Source: JAPPFW01 sp965200835 (GTDB lineage: Bacteria; Actinomycetota; Acidimicrobiia; Spongiisociales; Spongiisociaceae). Taken from it: DNA of 64,000 nt. Positions 54,057 to 62,670 of this stretch are shown here, one piece after another. The notes under the pieces are model-generated. The model saw only the letters and a list, made by a program, of their open reading frames with translations. It ran no database searches and was not told the origin of the DNA. A program made the position numbers and the translations under genes. The stretch covers positions 1,550,001-1,614,000 of the forward strand of contig OZ241390.1 in the NCBI GenBank assembly GCA_965200835.1. Direction: 5' to 3'. Numbering within the stretch: the stretch's first letter is position 1; the number at the start of each line of letters is the position of its first letter.

Positions 54057-55568
54057 CTACTTGGTGTTCATCTCGATGAGCACATGTTTGAGGACCTTGC
54101 CGGTGGCCCCGCGAGGCAGCCGATCGGCGAAAATCAACCGCTTGGGTTTCATGTGAGCGGCGAGGCGGGCACCGACCCAATCGGCGAGGTCAGCCAGAGT
54201 GGGGGCAGGGCCCCCAGGTCGGGGTACTACCACGGCGGTTACTGCCTCTCCCCATCGGTCGTCGGGGAGGCCGATCACGGCCACTTCAGCCACACTTGGG
54301 TGACGGGATAGGGCGTCTTCGATCTGGGGCGGGTAGATGTTGATCCCCCCGCTGATTACGAGTTCCTTGATGCGACCCGACAGGTGCAGGTACCCATCCG
54401 CATCGCGGTAGCCGAGGTCGCCGGTGGAGAGCCAGCCTTTACGGATTGCTCTGGCGGTGGCGTCGGGCTGTCTCCAGTAGCCGGACATCAGTTTGGGGGT
54501 ACGGATCAGGAGCTCTCCAACCTCGCCCGGTTCCGCTTCCCGTCCTTCGGTCGTCCGGATCCCAACGTCCACTCCCACGATGGGACGACCACAGGACAGT
54601 ACAAGTCGCTCCCTCCCAGCCATGCGATGATGCTCCCCCGGCCCTAGCGCGGTACACACCGCGGAAGCTTCGGTCAGCCCGTAGCCGTGGTAGAGGCCGC
54701 AGGGAAGCACATCCATCATCCTCTCCACCAGGCTGTGCTGGGTAGGGGCGGCACCGTAGAGCAACAGGCGCATGGAACGGAAGTGATGGGGATCGAACGA
54801 GGACGAGTCCAGGATCCGCTGAAGCTGGGTAGCCACCATGATGGTGGAGCTGACCCGCTTCCCGGAAATGGTCGAGATCGCCGCTCCCGGGTCGAAGGAA
54901 GGCAATACCACATGGGTCTGGCCGTCCACCAGCATGGTGATCACCCGCAGCCCGGCCGAAGCGTGATAGAGGGGGGTGGTCGAGAGGTACACATCCGTGT
55001 GGCGGAGCCGCTGGGAGACGGCGGTAACGAAGGCGTTGAAGGTGAGAGCGGCGTGTGAGAGGCAGACGCCCTTGGGATCGCCAGTGGTCCCGCTGGTATA
55101 GATCATGAGCGCCGTGTGTTCGGGACGGGCAGTTACCGGTGCGGGGTGTGAAGAGGAGAGCAAGCGCCGGTATTCGGGGCTTTCGTGCTCGATCAGCTCG
55201 ATCGCACCCTCCGGGACCTCCGCCAGCTTTCCGCCGTAACCGGCGCCGATGATGGCAACGCGGGGATCGGCGTCGGCCAGCTGCCGGGCTACCTCGGATG
55301 GCGCCAGCCGGGTCGATATGGGAACCGCGGCCGCTCCCAGCCGGGAAGCACCAAGGTAGGCGTCGAAGAACGCCAATCCGGCAGGCGCTATCACCGCTAC
55401 CCGATCACCCGGTCCGACACCCAACCGGGCCAGCAGACCGCCCACTTTCTCCACCCGTCGGGCTAGCTGGGAGTAGGTGAGCGACCGCCCTCCCACGATC
55501 CGGACGGCGACCCGGTCGGGATACAGACGGGCGGACCGATCCAGCAGATCGCTTATCAATGAAGACAT
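54057..55568 (-). CDS. Class I adenylate-forming acyl-CoA synthetase/ligase
   Basis: 503 residues activating a carboxylic acid to its acyl-adenylate and CoA ester. Core motifs are MIYTSGTTGDPKGVCLSHAAL (A3), YHGYGLTEASAV (A5), STGDLGYRDADGYLHLSGRIKELVISGGINIYPPQIED (A7-A8) and the C-terminal catalytic lysine in LPRGATGKVLKHVL. The ATG at 55568 is used; a start 15 codons further up exists. A palindrome ATCCAT-ccgt-ATGGAT at 55608-55623 lies 40 bases upstream and may be a regulator site. Substrate could be a medium-chain or aromatic acid. Confidence 0.9.
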   Translation of the reverse strand: MSSLISDLLDRSARLYPDRVAVRIVGGRSLTYSQLARRVEKVGGLLARLGVGPGDRVAVIAPAGLAFFDAYLGASRLGAAAVPISTRLAPSEVARQLADADPRVAIIGAGYGGKLAEVPEGAIELIEHESPEYRRLLSSSHPAPVTARPEHTALMIYTSGTTGDPKGVCLSHAALTFNAFVTAVSQRLRHTDVYLSTTPLYHASAGLRVITMLVDGQTHVVLPSFDPGAAISTISGKRVSSTIMVATQLQRILDSSSFDPHHFRSMRLLLYGAAPTQHSLVERMMDVLPCGLYHGYGLTEASAVCTALGPGEHHRMAGRERLVLSCGRPIVGVDVGIRTTEGREAEPGEVGELLIRTPKLMSGYWRQPDATARAIRKGWLSTGDLGYRDADGYLHLSGRIKELVISGGINIYPPQIEDALSRHPSVAEVAVIGLPDDRWGEAVTAVVVPRPGGPAPTLADLADWVGARLAAHMKPKRLIFADRLPRGATGKVLKHVLIEMNTK

Positions 55569-55979
55569 GACTGACCGCAACGATAAGGCGTGCCTACCGA
55601 TACAGCTATCCATCCGTATGGATGTGGGTGGCTATTGGTAAGCAAGTAATGGTCCTTTATGTAGTCATCCCCCTGTAACACGAAGGCTCGGCCTCAATAC
55701 ATCATCAACCCATGATGCCAGCGGACGGCCGGGGGCGAGGTTCCGTGCTGATCTCCCATAGTGTCCGGAGCCTACGTCCGTCCACACTTCGACCGGGTGA
55801 CAGATCGGCGCCGCTGGATCGAGGGGAGTCGACGAGAAGATCCGCAGAGCCCAGGTAGTACCAGCCGAGAACCGTTGCCGGTCGGGTTCTGTGGCCCAGC
55901 TCGCTGGACAACGGATGGATAGGCCCTGTCCGTTCTTGAAGATGGTCCCCCAGCACTACCTGACTCCGGTGGCGGCCGG
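55569..55979. other. Intergenic region upstream of the acyl-CoA synthetase
   Basis: 411 bases between the synthetase start and the P450 stop. Besides the palindrome at 55608-55623 nothing gene-like is recognised; an open frame through 55705-56061 on the minus strand runs into the P450 gene in another frame and shows no domain. Confidence 0.45.
55608..55623. promoter_or_regulatory. Palindromic operator candidate upstream of acyl-CoA synthetase
   Basis: ATCCAT-ccgt-ATGGAT, six-base arms about a four-base spacer, 40 bases upstream of the ATG at 55568 on the minus strand. TetR- and GntR-type regulators of lipid genes bind sites of this form. No regulator gene is adjacent. Confidence 0.35.
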
Positions 55980-57172
55980 TCAGGCTGGGATGAGGTTTAG
56001 GGGTAGGGCGGCCGGGGAACGGAGGGAGTAACCGACCATCGGAGGAGGCCCGTCCACCCACTCCGCCCAGCGGACCCGGTCCATCAATCGGTTGATCACC
56101 ACTTCCATCTCCATGAGGGCCAGCATCGATCCGGTGCAGTGATGTTTACCCGCGCCGAAGGGGAGGGTGTCGGCGCGTGGCGTGAACTGGCGGAAGGCGG
56201 TTCCCGCAAAGCGATGCAACCGGAACTCCTCAGGGTCTTCGAAAACGCTCTCGTCCCGTTTAGCCGAACCCAGAAGCACCATCACCTTGTCCCCGGTGGC
56301 CACCTCCATGCCTGCCAGTTCTGTGTTCACCTTGGCTTGTCGCACCAGAGCATGGGCAGGTGGTAGGTAGCGGAGAATCTCCGCGCAGGCTCTCCTCACC
56401 AATTCCCGGTTCGCCCTGATCTCCTCCCAGAGGTCCCGGTTGCTGAACAGCACCCACATCAGGTTGGACAGACCCCTAGAGGTGGTCTCGACCCCGGCGG
56501 CCAGGAGCAGGGAACAAGTGGAAGCGACTGCCTCGGTGGAAAGCCGCTGCCCGTCTATCTCGGCCTGGCAGAGGGTCGACAACAGGTCGTGGGTGGGTCT
56601 CTGCCGTTTCTCGGCGATCACGGGTGCCAGGTAGTCGCCAAGCGCTCGGCGGGCCTCGACCCCCTGCCGGGTGATCTCAGGGTCGTTGCGAATGTTGGTG
56701 ACGCTTGCTTTGCCGATTGCGTCGTACCAGGGCCGGAAGCGGGCCACATCCGGGATTCCCATCATGGTGGCGGTTACTTCCATAGGTAGGGAGGTGTTGA
56801 GGTGCTGGTGCAGCTCCGCGGGGCGGTCCATGGGCAGGCGATCGAGTAGCCGAGCGGTGAGGTGCTCGGTGAGGTCGCGGAGTTCCCCGGTGAGTTTGCG
56901 CCGGTTGCGGATCCATCGGCTGAGGAGGCCCGCATGTTGCAGGTGTTCCCTCCCCTCCATATGCAGGATGACCCGCCCGTGGATGGCGGAGGAACCCGGA
57001 CCGCCCATCAGGGGGGCGAAACGGCTCTCATCCTGTAGCACATCCGCTACTTCGGAGCGACGTGAGGCCACCCACCCTTCGATGCGGGGGCTCCAGAACA
57101 CCGGAGCATGCTGGCGGACCCGCGCGTAGAAGGGAAAGGGGTCGGCTTCCCCTAGCAAGACCTGTGAGAACT
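55980..57172 (-). CDS. Cytochrome P450, N-terminally truncated at a rearrangement junction
   Basis: About 397 residues of a bacterial P450. I-helix LLLAAGVETTSRGL, ExxR in AEILRYLPPAHALVR, and the heme loop FGAGKHHCTG (axial cysteine) are intact, so catalysis is plausible with a ferredoxin partner. The N-terminus starts abruptly at EFSQVLLGEADPFPFYARVRQHAPVF; about 10-15 residues are missing. Further upstream the frame stays open to 57482, but it is antisense to the DctP gene, so the junction at 57172/57173 joins two unrelated genes. Real rearrangement or misassembly. Confidence 0.85.
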
Positions 57173-57653
57173 CGGTTTGAAGTTCCGGGTGCCGGAGTCG
57201 GATATCTATATCCGTACTTATGAGTTGGTGGGTGCGAATCCGGTGCCGTTGCCGGGTCCGGAGAACTTTACTTCGTTGCAGAACGGAGTGGTGGATGGGA
57301 CCGGTGCTCCTATCTTTGCGGCGGTTACTCAGAAGTACTACGAGACGCCGGTGAAGTATCTGTCGCTTACCGAGCACATCTACGCCGCTCTGCTGATGTT
57401 CATGTCCGGTGAACTGTGGGACAGCCTGCCGCCCAAGGCCCAGGATCTCATCGAGCAGTCCGCCTCCGCAGCAGCTGCCCATCAGCGGGCCGAGGCCTCC
57501 AAGCTGGACGCCGGATATCTGGAGGAGCTGCGGAACCAGGGCTGGGAGGTCAACGACGTCGACAAGGGCCTGTTCCGCACGGCCGTAGCCCCCATCTATG
57601 ACGAGCGACCTGAGCTGGCCGAATGGGCCGACCGGATCCGGGCGGTGAGTCCG
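57173..57653 (+). repeat. Direct repeat, copy 1 of 2 (partial DctP domain)
   Basis: 57173-57653 matches 58103-58583 with a constant offset of 930 bases (310 codons). The first 240 or so bases are almost identical, a stretch around 57418-57475 has diverged (SLPPKAQDLIEQSAS versus GLGPAAQQLLQQAAI), and similarity is high again afterwards. This looks like tandem domain duplication with partial gene conversion. Confidence 0.9.
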
Positions 57654-58586
57654 AGCGGGGCGATGGACGTTTCCCTGCTACCAGAGGTGACGATCAATAT
57701 CGGGCATTCCGGTGCTCCGGATGGTTATGCCGATGTTGCGGCGGTGAGGTTCAAGGAGCTGGTCGAGGAGCGCTCTGGCGGTCGGATGACGGTGGAGGTG
57801 TTCCCGTCTTCGCAGATCGGTAGTGAGCGTGAGCTGGTCGAGGGGGCTCAGCTGGGTTCGATCGACGCAGGTGTGGTGTTCGCCGGGTTGCTGGAGAGTT
57901 TCGTGCCGGAGATGGGGGTGGTGAATCTGCCGTTCCTGTTCGATGGTCAGGATCATGTGGATGCGGTGTTCGACGGTCCGGTGGGTCGTGAGCTGCTGGG
58001 TCTGGCCGAGGGTGTGGGGATCAAGGCGCTGGCGATAGGCCAGTTCGGACTGGGGTCCATGATGAACAGCCAGCGCCCGATCGTCACCCCTGACGATGCG
58101 GCCGGTTTGAAGTTCCGGGTGCCGGAGTCGGATATCTATATCCGTACTTATGAGTTGGTGGGTGCGAATCCGGTGCCGTTGCCGGGTCCGGAGATCTTTA
58201 CTTCGTTGCAGAACGGAGTGGTGGATGGGACCGGTGCTCCTATCTTTGCGGCGGTTACTCAGAAGTACTACGAGACGCCGGTGAAGTATCTGTCGCTCAC
58301 CGAGCACATCTACGCCGCGCTCCTGATGTTCATGTCCGGTGAACTATGGGACGGTCTGGGACCGGCTGCTCAGCAGCTATTGCAACAGGCAGCCATCGAA
58401 GCAGCTGCCCATCAGCGGGCCGAGGCCTCCAAGCTGGACGCCGGGTATTTGGAGGAGCTGGGGAACCAGGGCTGGGAGGTCAACGACGTTGACAAGGGCC
58501 TGTTCCGCGCAGCCGTAGCCCCGATCTATGACGAGCGGCCTGAGCTGGCCGAATGGGCAGACCGCATCCGTGCGGCTGCTCCGTGA
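57173..58586 (+). CDS. dctP: TRAP transporter substrate-binding protein (DctP), rearranged tandem-domain form lacking its 5' end
   Basis: An open frame holding the C-terminal half of one DctP domain (57173-57653), a short linker (SGAMDVSLLPE), and one complete second mature domain (VTINIGHSGAPDGYADVAAVRFKELVEERSGG; VNLPFLFDGQDHVDAVF; AAGLKFRVPES). Neither has a signal peptide or convincing start codon; the best is TTG at 57177. The offset of exactly 310 codons shows the intact gene would have had two or more fused SBP domains. The GTG of dctQ overlaps its stop, so it belongs to the TRAP operon. Likely ligand: an organic acid. Confidence 0.75.
58103..58583 (+). repeat. Direct repeat, copy 2 of 2 (DctP domain C-terminal half)
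   Basis: Second copy of the repeat beginning at 57173; see that entry. Here it is the C-terminal half of the complete second DctP domain. Confidence 0.9.
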
Positions 58587-59059
58587 ACTCAGCAGCTGAT
58601 CTGATCGGCAGAGGCAGCCGGAGCATCATCGCGGTGCTCCGGCTGCTGCTAGCCGTATTGCTCGCGGGGCTGTCACTCCTGATGTTCGTTCAGGTGGTGA
58701 TGCGCTACGTCTTCAACTCTTCGATCGTATGGTCCGAGGAGGTACCTCGCATCATGCTGATCTGGCTGGTGTTCGTGGGATTGGCGACCACCATGAAAGG
58801 GAAGCACCTGATCATCGACGTGGTCCGGGAACGCCGATGGATCACCATCCTGTCCATCGCTTTCAAATGGGCCATGCTGATCTTTTTCGTATGGTACGGG
58901 ACGATACTGGCCACCAAAGTGTCGGCCCAGACCATGCCCATAACCAAGATCTCCCGATCGTGGCAGTACGCGGCGGCTCCGGTAGGGGCGGCCCTTGCGC
59001 TGCTGCTCGGGGTGGATGAGATCATCGACCTGTTCCGATCGTCCGGCCGCCGGTCCTAG
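58583..59059 (+). CDS. dctQ: TRAP transporter small permease (DctQ)
   Basis: 158 residues with four hydrophobic helices (IIAVLRLLLAVLLAGLSLLMFVQVVMRYVF; IMLIWLVFVGLATTMKG; ILSIAFKWAMLIFFVWYG; AAAPVGAALALLLGVDEI), the DctQ layout that helps DctM and DctP form a Na+-coupled importer. The W-x-E-E (VWSEEVPRIMLIWLVF) motif is conserved. The GTG start at 58583 overlaps the dctP stop (GTGA); 32 bases separate it from dctM. Confidence 0.92.
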   Translation: MNSAADLIGRGSRSIIAVLRLLLAVLLAGLSLLMFVQVVMRYVFNSSIVWSEEVPRIMLIWLVFVGLATTMKGKHLIIDVVRERRWITILSIAFKWAMLIFFVWYGTILATKVSAQTMPITKISRSWQYAAAPVGAALALLLGVDEIIDLFRSSGRRS

Positions 59060-59091
59060 GCGCCCACGACCGCCGGCTAGGTGTTCTGACC

Positions 59092-60381
59092 ATGTTGCTG
59101 GTGGCGGTGTTCGGCACGCTCTTCCTGCTTCTGCTGTTGCGAGTGCCGATCTTCGTGGCGCTGGGTGGAGCGACCATTGTGGGGGTCCTGTTGCATCCCT
59201 CGGCCTCGCTCATAGACGTGGTGAGGAACTCAATCAACGGGATCGACTCGCTGGTGCTGTTCGCCGCGCCCCTGTTCGTGCTGGCGGGCAACCTGATCCT
59301 CGCCGGAGGGGTCTCCCGGCGTCTGATCGGCTGGGTCGATCTGCTGTTCGGTTTCAGCCGCTTGCGCCTGGCATATGTAAACGTGTTCGGATCGATGTTC
59401 TTCGGGGGGATCTCCGGTTCGGCCACCGCCGACTCGGCTGCCATCGGCTCGGTGCTGGTACCGGAGATGAAGAAAGGCGGATACCCCACTCCCTACGCAG
59501 CGGGCGTGACCGCTGCTTCCAGTTCCATCGGGATAATCGTCCCACCCAGTGTTCCCATGATCCTGGCAGGTGCCGCCACCAGCGTCTCGGTCACCAAGCT
59601 GTTCGTGGGGGGATACGGCCCAGGGATCCTGATCGCGAGTTCCCTGGCCTTGGTTGCTTGGATAAAGCGCCCCCGGTCGGGGATCAAGGCTGATCCCGAG
59701 CGCTTCAGCCTCAAACGCATGGGCCTCACCACCTACAAGGCCCTACCTGCCCTGGTGTTCCCGGTGGTGATCATGGGGGGAATCCTCACCGGAGGGTTCA
59801 CCACCACCGAAGCCGCCGCTGTGGCGGTGGTCTACTCGCTGCTAGTGGCGGTGTTCATCTACCGGGAAATGGGGTGGAAGGCCTTCTTCAGCATCCTCAA
59901 TGAGTCAGCTGAATTCGCGGCGGTGGTGTTCTCCATCGTGGCGACCGCGCAGGCGTTCGGACGTTTCCTTACCCTGGCGAAGGTCCCACAGCAGCTCACC
60001 GAATTCATGCTGGGCTTTTCCAGTACTCCGGTGGTGGTGATCCTGCTGATGATCGTGCTGCTGCTGATCGTTGGGACCTTCATGGAGACGGTACCCATCG
60101 TGTTGGTCCTCTATCCGATACTCGAGCCGATCGCCACCTCACCAGCGGTCGGTATGGATCCAATCCACTACGGGGTCACTTTCATGGGTGCCGTAGCGGT
60201 GGGGCTCCTAACCCCCCCTTACGGAGTGCTCCTCTTTGTCAACTCCAAGATCGCCGGGATTCCTTCCGCCGACCTGATCCGGGCGGTGCTGCCGTTCGTG
60301 GCGGCTCTGGTCATCGACGTGTTCATCATCGCCTTCTTCCCGCCCCTCAGCTTGGCGCCGGTGAACTTCTTCTTCGGTTAG
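59092..60381 (+). CDS. dctM: TRAP transporter large permease (DctM)
   Basis: 429 residues, about twelve hydrophobic segments. Typical motifs are LRVPIFVALGGATIVG, LFAAPLFVLAGNLILAGGVSRRLI, FGGISGSATADSAAIGSVLVPEMKKGGY and SSIGIIVPPSVPMILAGAA, then GFTTTEAAAVAVVYSLLVA. This is the Na+-symporting subunit of the TRAP importer. ATG at 59092. It precedes the AtuA-like gene by 21 bases, so transporter and enzymes appear to be one transcript. Confidence 0.94.
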   Translation: MLLVAVFGTLFLLLLLRVPIFVALGGATIVGVLLHPSASLIDVVRNSINGIDSLVLFAAPLFVLAGNLILAGGVSRRLIGWVDLLFGFSRLRLAYVNVFGSMFFGGISGSATADSAAIGSVLVPEMKKGGYPTPYAAGVTAASSSIGIIVPPSVPMILAGAATSVSVTKLFVGGYGPGILIASSLALVAWIKRPRSGIKADPERFSLKRMGLTTYKALPALVFPVVIMGGILTGGFTTTEAAAVAVVYSLLVAVFIYREMGWKAFFSILNESAEFAAVVFSIVATAQAFGRFLTLAKVPQQLTEFMLGFSSTPVVVILLMIVLLLIVGTFMETVPIVLVLYPILEPIATSPAVGMDPIHYGVTFMGAVAVGLLTPPYGVLLFVNSKIAGIPSADLIRAVLPFVAALVIDVFIIAFFPPLSLAPVNFFFG

Positions 60382-60402
60382 CGACCCACGAAAGGCCCCC
60401 TC

Positions 60403-61797
60403 ATGCCCAAGGACGACTTCCGCATCCTCTCCTTCGTAAACCACATCCCGGTTCACCCCAGGGTTGACGAGTTTCTGGCTGAGGCTGCCCGCCGCGGAGT
60501 GGATGCCGTTTGCTCCCAGGGCACCGGGATGGACTTCGGTCCCTACATGTTGGGAAGCGGGACCCAGTTCACCAGCGAGAACTTTCGGGAGAACATCCGG
60601 CCATACATGCGGTTCGCCCGCCGGCAGGGAGTGCCGTTTGTGTTCTCAGTCGGAATTGCGGGAGGACGCACCCAGCTGGACGAGTGCCTGGAGCGGGTGG
60701 ATGAGATCACCTCGGAGGAGGACCTGCCGCTCCGGATAGCGGTGATCGACGGGGAGCTCGACCGGGAGATGCTGGCCGAAAGAATCCGGAACGGGGCACG
60801 GGCGCCTCGAGCGGTGCAGTCACCGCAGTTGTCGGAGATATTGACCCCCGAGGACGTGGAGTCCAGCGAGCACATCGTTGCGCAGATGGGTCCGGAGCCG
60901 ATCATGGCCGCTCTGGATGCGGGTGTGGACGGGGTGATCACCGGCCGAGCCCTCGATGTGGGGATCTACATGGCGCCACCTCTCCAGGCCGGATTCCCCC
61001 GCGGATCGACCACCCATATGGCCAAAGTCCTCGAATGCGCCGGGCTGGCTCCGTATCCGGGCGACCCATCCGAGCCGATCTATGGGGTGCTGGAGCGGGA
61101 CGCCATCAAGGTCTATCCCGTGTCGGACACTCAGGCGGCCACCGCGCGCTCGATAGCCAGTCACTCGATGTACGAACGGGACAACCCCTTCATGGAGAAG
61201 AATCCTGGTGGTTATCTCGATCTCACAGACGCTACCTACGAGGAGGTTCCGGGATCGGGCGTGCGCTCGCAGGGTGCCATCTGGGTGGATCAGCCGTACA
61301 CGATCAAGCTGGAAGGAGCCCGACGGGAGGGATACCGCACCATCGCGGTGTTCGGCGTCAGGGAGCCTGCCTTTATCGATTGCCTGGACTGGTTCTTAGA
61401 CAACATCCGCTCCACCATCGCCGCTTCCCCTCGATTCGGACACCTCGACGAAGGCAAGCACTACCGGATCACCTTCGACCAGTACGGCCGCAACGGGGTG
61501 CTCGGCGCGAACGAGCCTCTGCTCCATCGGACACCCCATGAGATCGGGCTGCTGGTGGATGTGATAGCCGAGACCCAGGAGCTGGCTGAGAACCTGGCAT
61601 ACTTCATCTGCATGGAGCTGTGGATCAAGCCCTATCCGAACCGGCAGACCTCCGCCGGCAATCTGGCTACCCGGTTCGCTCCACCCACCATCAACGTCGG
61701 TCCGGCCTACTCCTTCAATGTCTGGCACCTTCTGGAAGTGGCGGATCCCTTGGAGCTGTTCCCCTTTGAGGTAGTCGACTTCCCGAGAGGGCTCTAA
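60403..61797 (+). CDS. AtuA-like (DUF1446) protein
   Basis: 464 residues of the acyclic-terpene-utilization AtuA family. Recognised segments: VCSQGTGMDFGPYMLGSGTQF, FVFSVGIAGGRTQLDECL, VDGVITGRALDVGIYMAPP, HMAKVLECAGLAPYPGDP, and DQYGRNGVLGANEP. Members of the family are found next to DUF4387 proteins, as here. In Pseudomonas the atu genes degrade citronellol/geraniol, but the biochemical role of AtuA itself is unknown and other substrates are likely in this operon. No membrane segment. The TAA stop overlaps the next ATG (TAATG). Confidence 0.87.
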   Translation: MPKDDFRILSFVNHIPVHPRVDEFLAEAARRGVDAVCSQGTGMDFGPYMLGSGTQFTSENFRENIRPYMRFARRQGVPFVFSVGIAGGRTQLDECLERVDEITSEEDLPLRIAVIDGELDREMLAERIRNGARAPRAVQSPQLSEILTPEDVESSEHIVAQMGPEPIMAALDAGVDGVITGRALDVGIYMAPPLQAGFPRGSTTHMAKVLECAGLAPYPGDPSEPIYGVLERDAIKVYPVSDTQAATARSIASHSMYERDNPFMEKNPGGYLDLTDATYEEVPGSGVRSQGAIWVDQPYTIKLEGARREGYRTIAVFGVREPAFIDCLDWFLDNIRSTIAASPRFGHLDEGKHYRITFDQYGRNGVLGANEPLLHRTPHEIGLLVDVIAETQELAENLAYFICMELWIKPYPNRQTSAGNLATRFAPPTINVGPAYSFNVWHLLEVADPLELFPFEVVDFPRGL

Positions 61798-62108
61798 TGG
61801 CTCGCCTGCGCGATCTCGCCACGACCCTCCGTTCGAAGAACTGCGACCCCTTCAATACCACTTTCGACGTGTTCTTCGACTCACAGGATGCTTACCGTCG
61901 GGTGAAAGACTCCGGCCGGGTCACGCCGGGGGTTCCTGCGCCGCTATATGGGTTGGCCACCGAGGAGGTGTTAGGCATCTACTTTCTGGACAATGCTCTG
62001 GCGTTCAAGGTTACGATGGTCAAGGACATCGCCTCCTCCGATCCGGCCTGCAAGGACGTATTCGGAGCCCATCAACATCTGATGCTGGCCGACCTGGAGA
62101 TCCCATGA
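61797..62108 (+). CDS. DUF4387-family protein
   Basis: 103 residues. The start RLRDLATTLRSKNCDPFNTTFDVFFDSQDAYRRVKDSG and the middle YGLATEEVLGIYFLDNALAFKVTMVKDIASSDP match DUF4387, which accompanies AtuA-like proteins or is fused to them. Its biochemical function is unknown; it probably forms a complex with the AtuA-like protein. Both ends overlap neighbours (TAATG, ATGA), consistent with stoichiometric co-translation. Confidence 0.85.
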   Translation: MARLRDLATTLRSKNCDPFNTTFDVFFDSQDAYRRVKDSGRVTPGVPAPLYGLATEEVLGIYFLDNALAFKVTMVKDIASSDPACKDVFGAHQHLMLADLEIP

Positions 62109-62647
62109 TGAAGCTTCTGGACCCCCGCGCCGAGGAATACCGCAGCCTGGAAGGCGCCGATGAGCTCAAACCGGTCGAGGCGGTGGAACTGAACGTAGGC
62201 ATCCTAAACTCCCGCTGGGAGTCGATGACCCGGATCGCCGCGCTGGTGGATGAACGCCTGCGGCGTTTGTCCTTCATCCGAGACGTCCGGCACTGGAAGA
62301 TCAAGCACTCCGAGCCAACCCCCCAGGACGTGCTAGATCAGGTCACCGGATACAGCCACTTCGCGGTTCTGGGGCTGGGCAACTGAGGTGCCTGCACAGC
62401 ATGGAGTTGCCATGACGGAACAGAGTTGAGAAAGCGCGGGATCGGGACGGTGGTGCTGATCACCGAAGCCTTCGAGGAGCTGGCTCGAGCGACCCTCGCC
62501 AGCCGGGGGGTGCCGGATCTGCCGATGGTGATCCTTCCTCACCAGACCGAAGTGATGACCGCCGAGGAGTTACGTCCGGTGGTCGAGCGGGCGGTCGATA
62601 ACCAGATCGTGCCCCTGATCGAGTCGGTTCGGAACCCGCTCTACTGA
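62105..62647 (+). CDS. UGSC-type selenoprotein (in-frame TGA read as selenocysteine)
   Basis: 180 codons in one frame, with TGA at 62384-62386 as codon 94. The order is LNSRWESMTRIAAL, YSHFAVLGLGN-U-GACTAWSCHDGTELRKRGIGTVVLITEAFEELA, VMTAEELRPVVERAV. U-G-A-C lies where the UGSC (seleno)protein family has U-G-S-C; cysteine homologues have CGSC. The sequence continues without loss of family resemblance across the TGA, and a hairpin with a GU-containing loop follows (62400-62414). It overlaps DUF4387 (ATGA). The U-x-x-C pair suggests a redox or reductase step. A real stop would leave a 93-residue fragment. selA, selB, selC and selD are not in this window. Confidence 0.8.
62384..62414 (+). promoter_or_regulatory. 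Candidate bacterial SECIS element
   Basis: The UGA at 62384-62386 is followed after 13 bases by CATGG (62400-62404), loop AGTTG and CCATG (62410-62414), a five-base-pair hairpin with GU in the loop 20 bases from the UGA. CTG (62392-62394) can pair with CAG (62421-62423) to extend it. Position and loop fit SelB-recognised bSECIS elements, which are coding and lie immediately 3' of the UGA. The short stem keeps this moderate. Confidence 0.6.
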
Positions 62648-62670
62648 GCCTGATAAGGGAACACCGCTAG

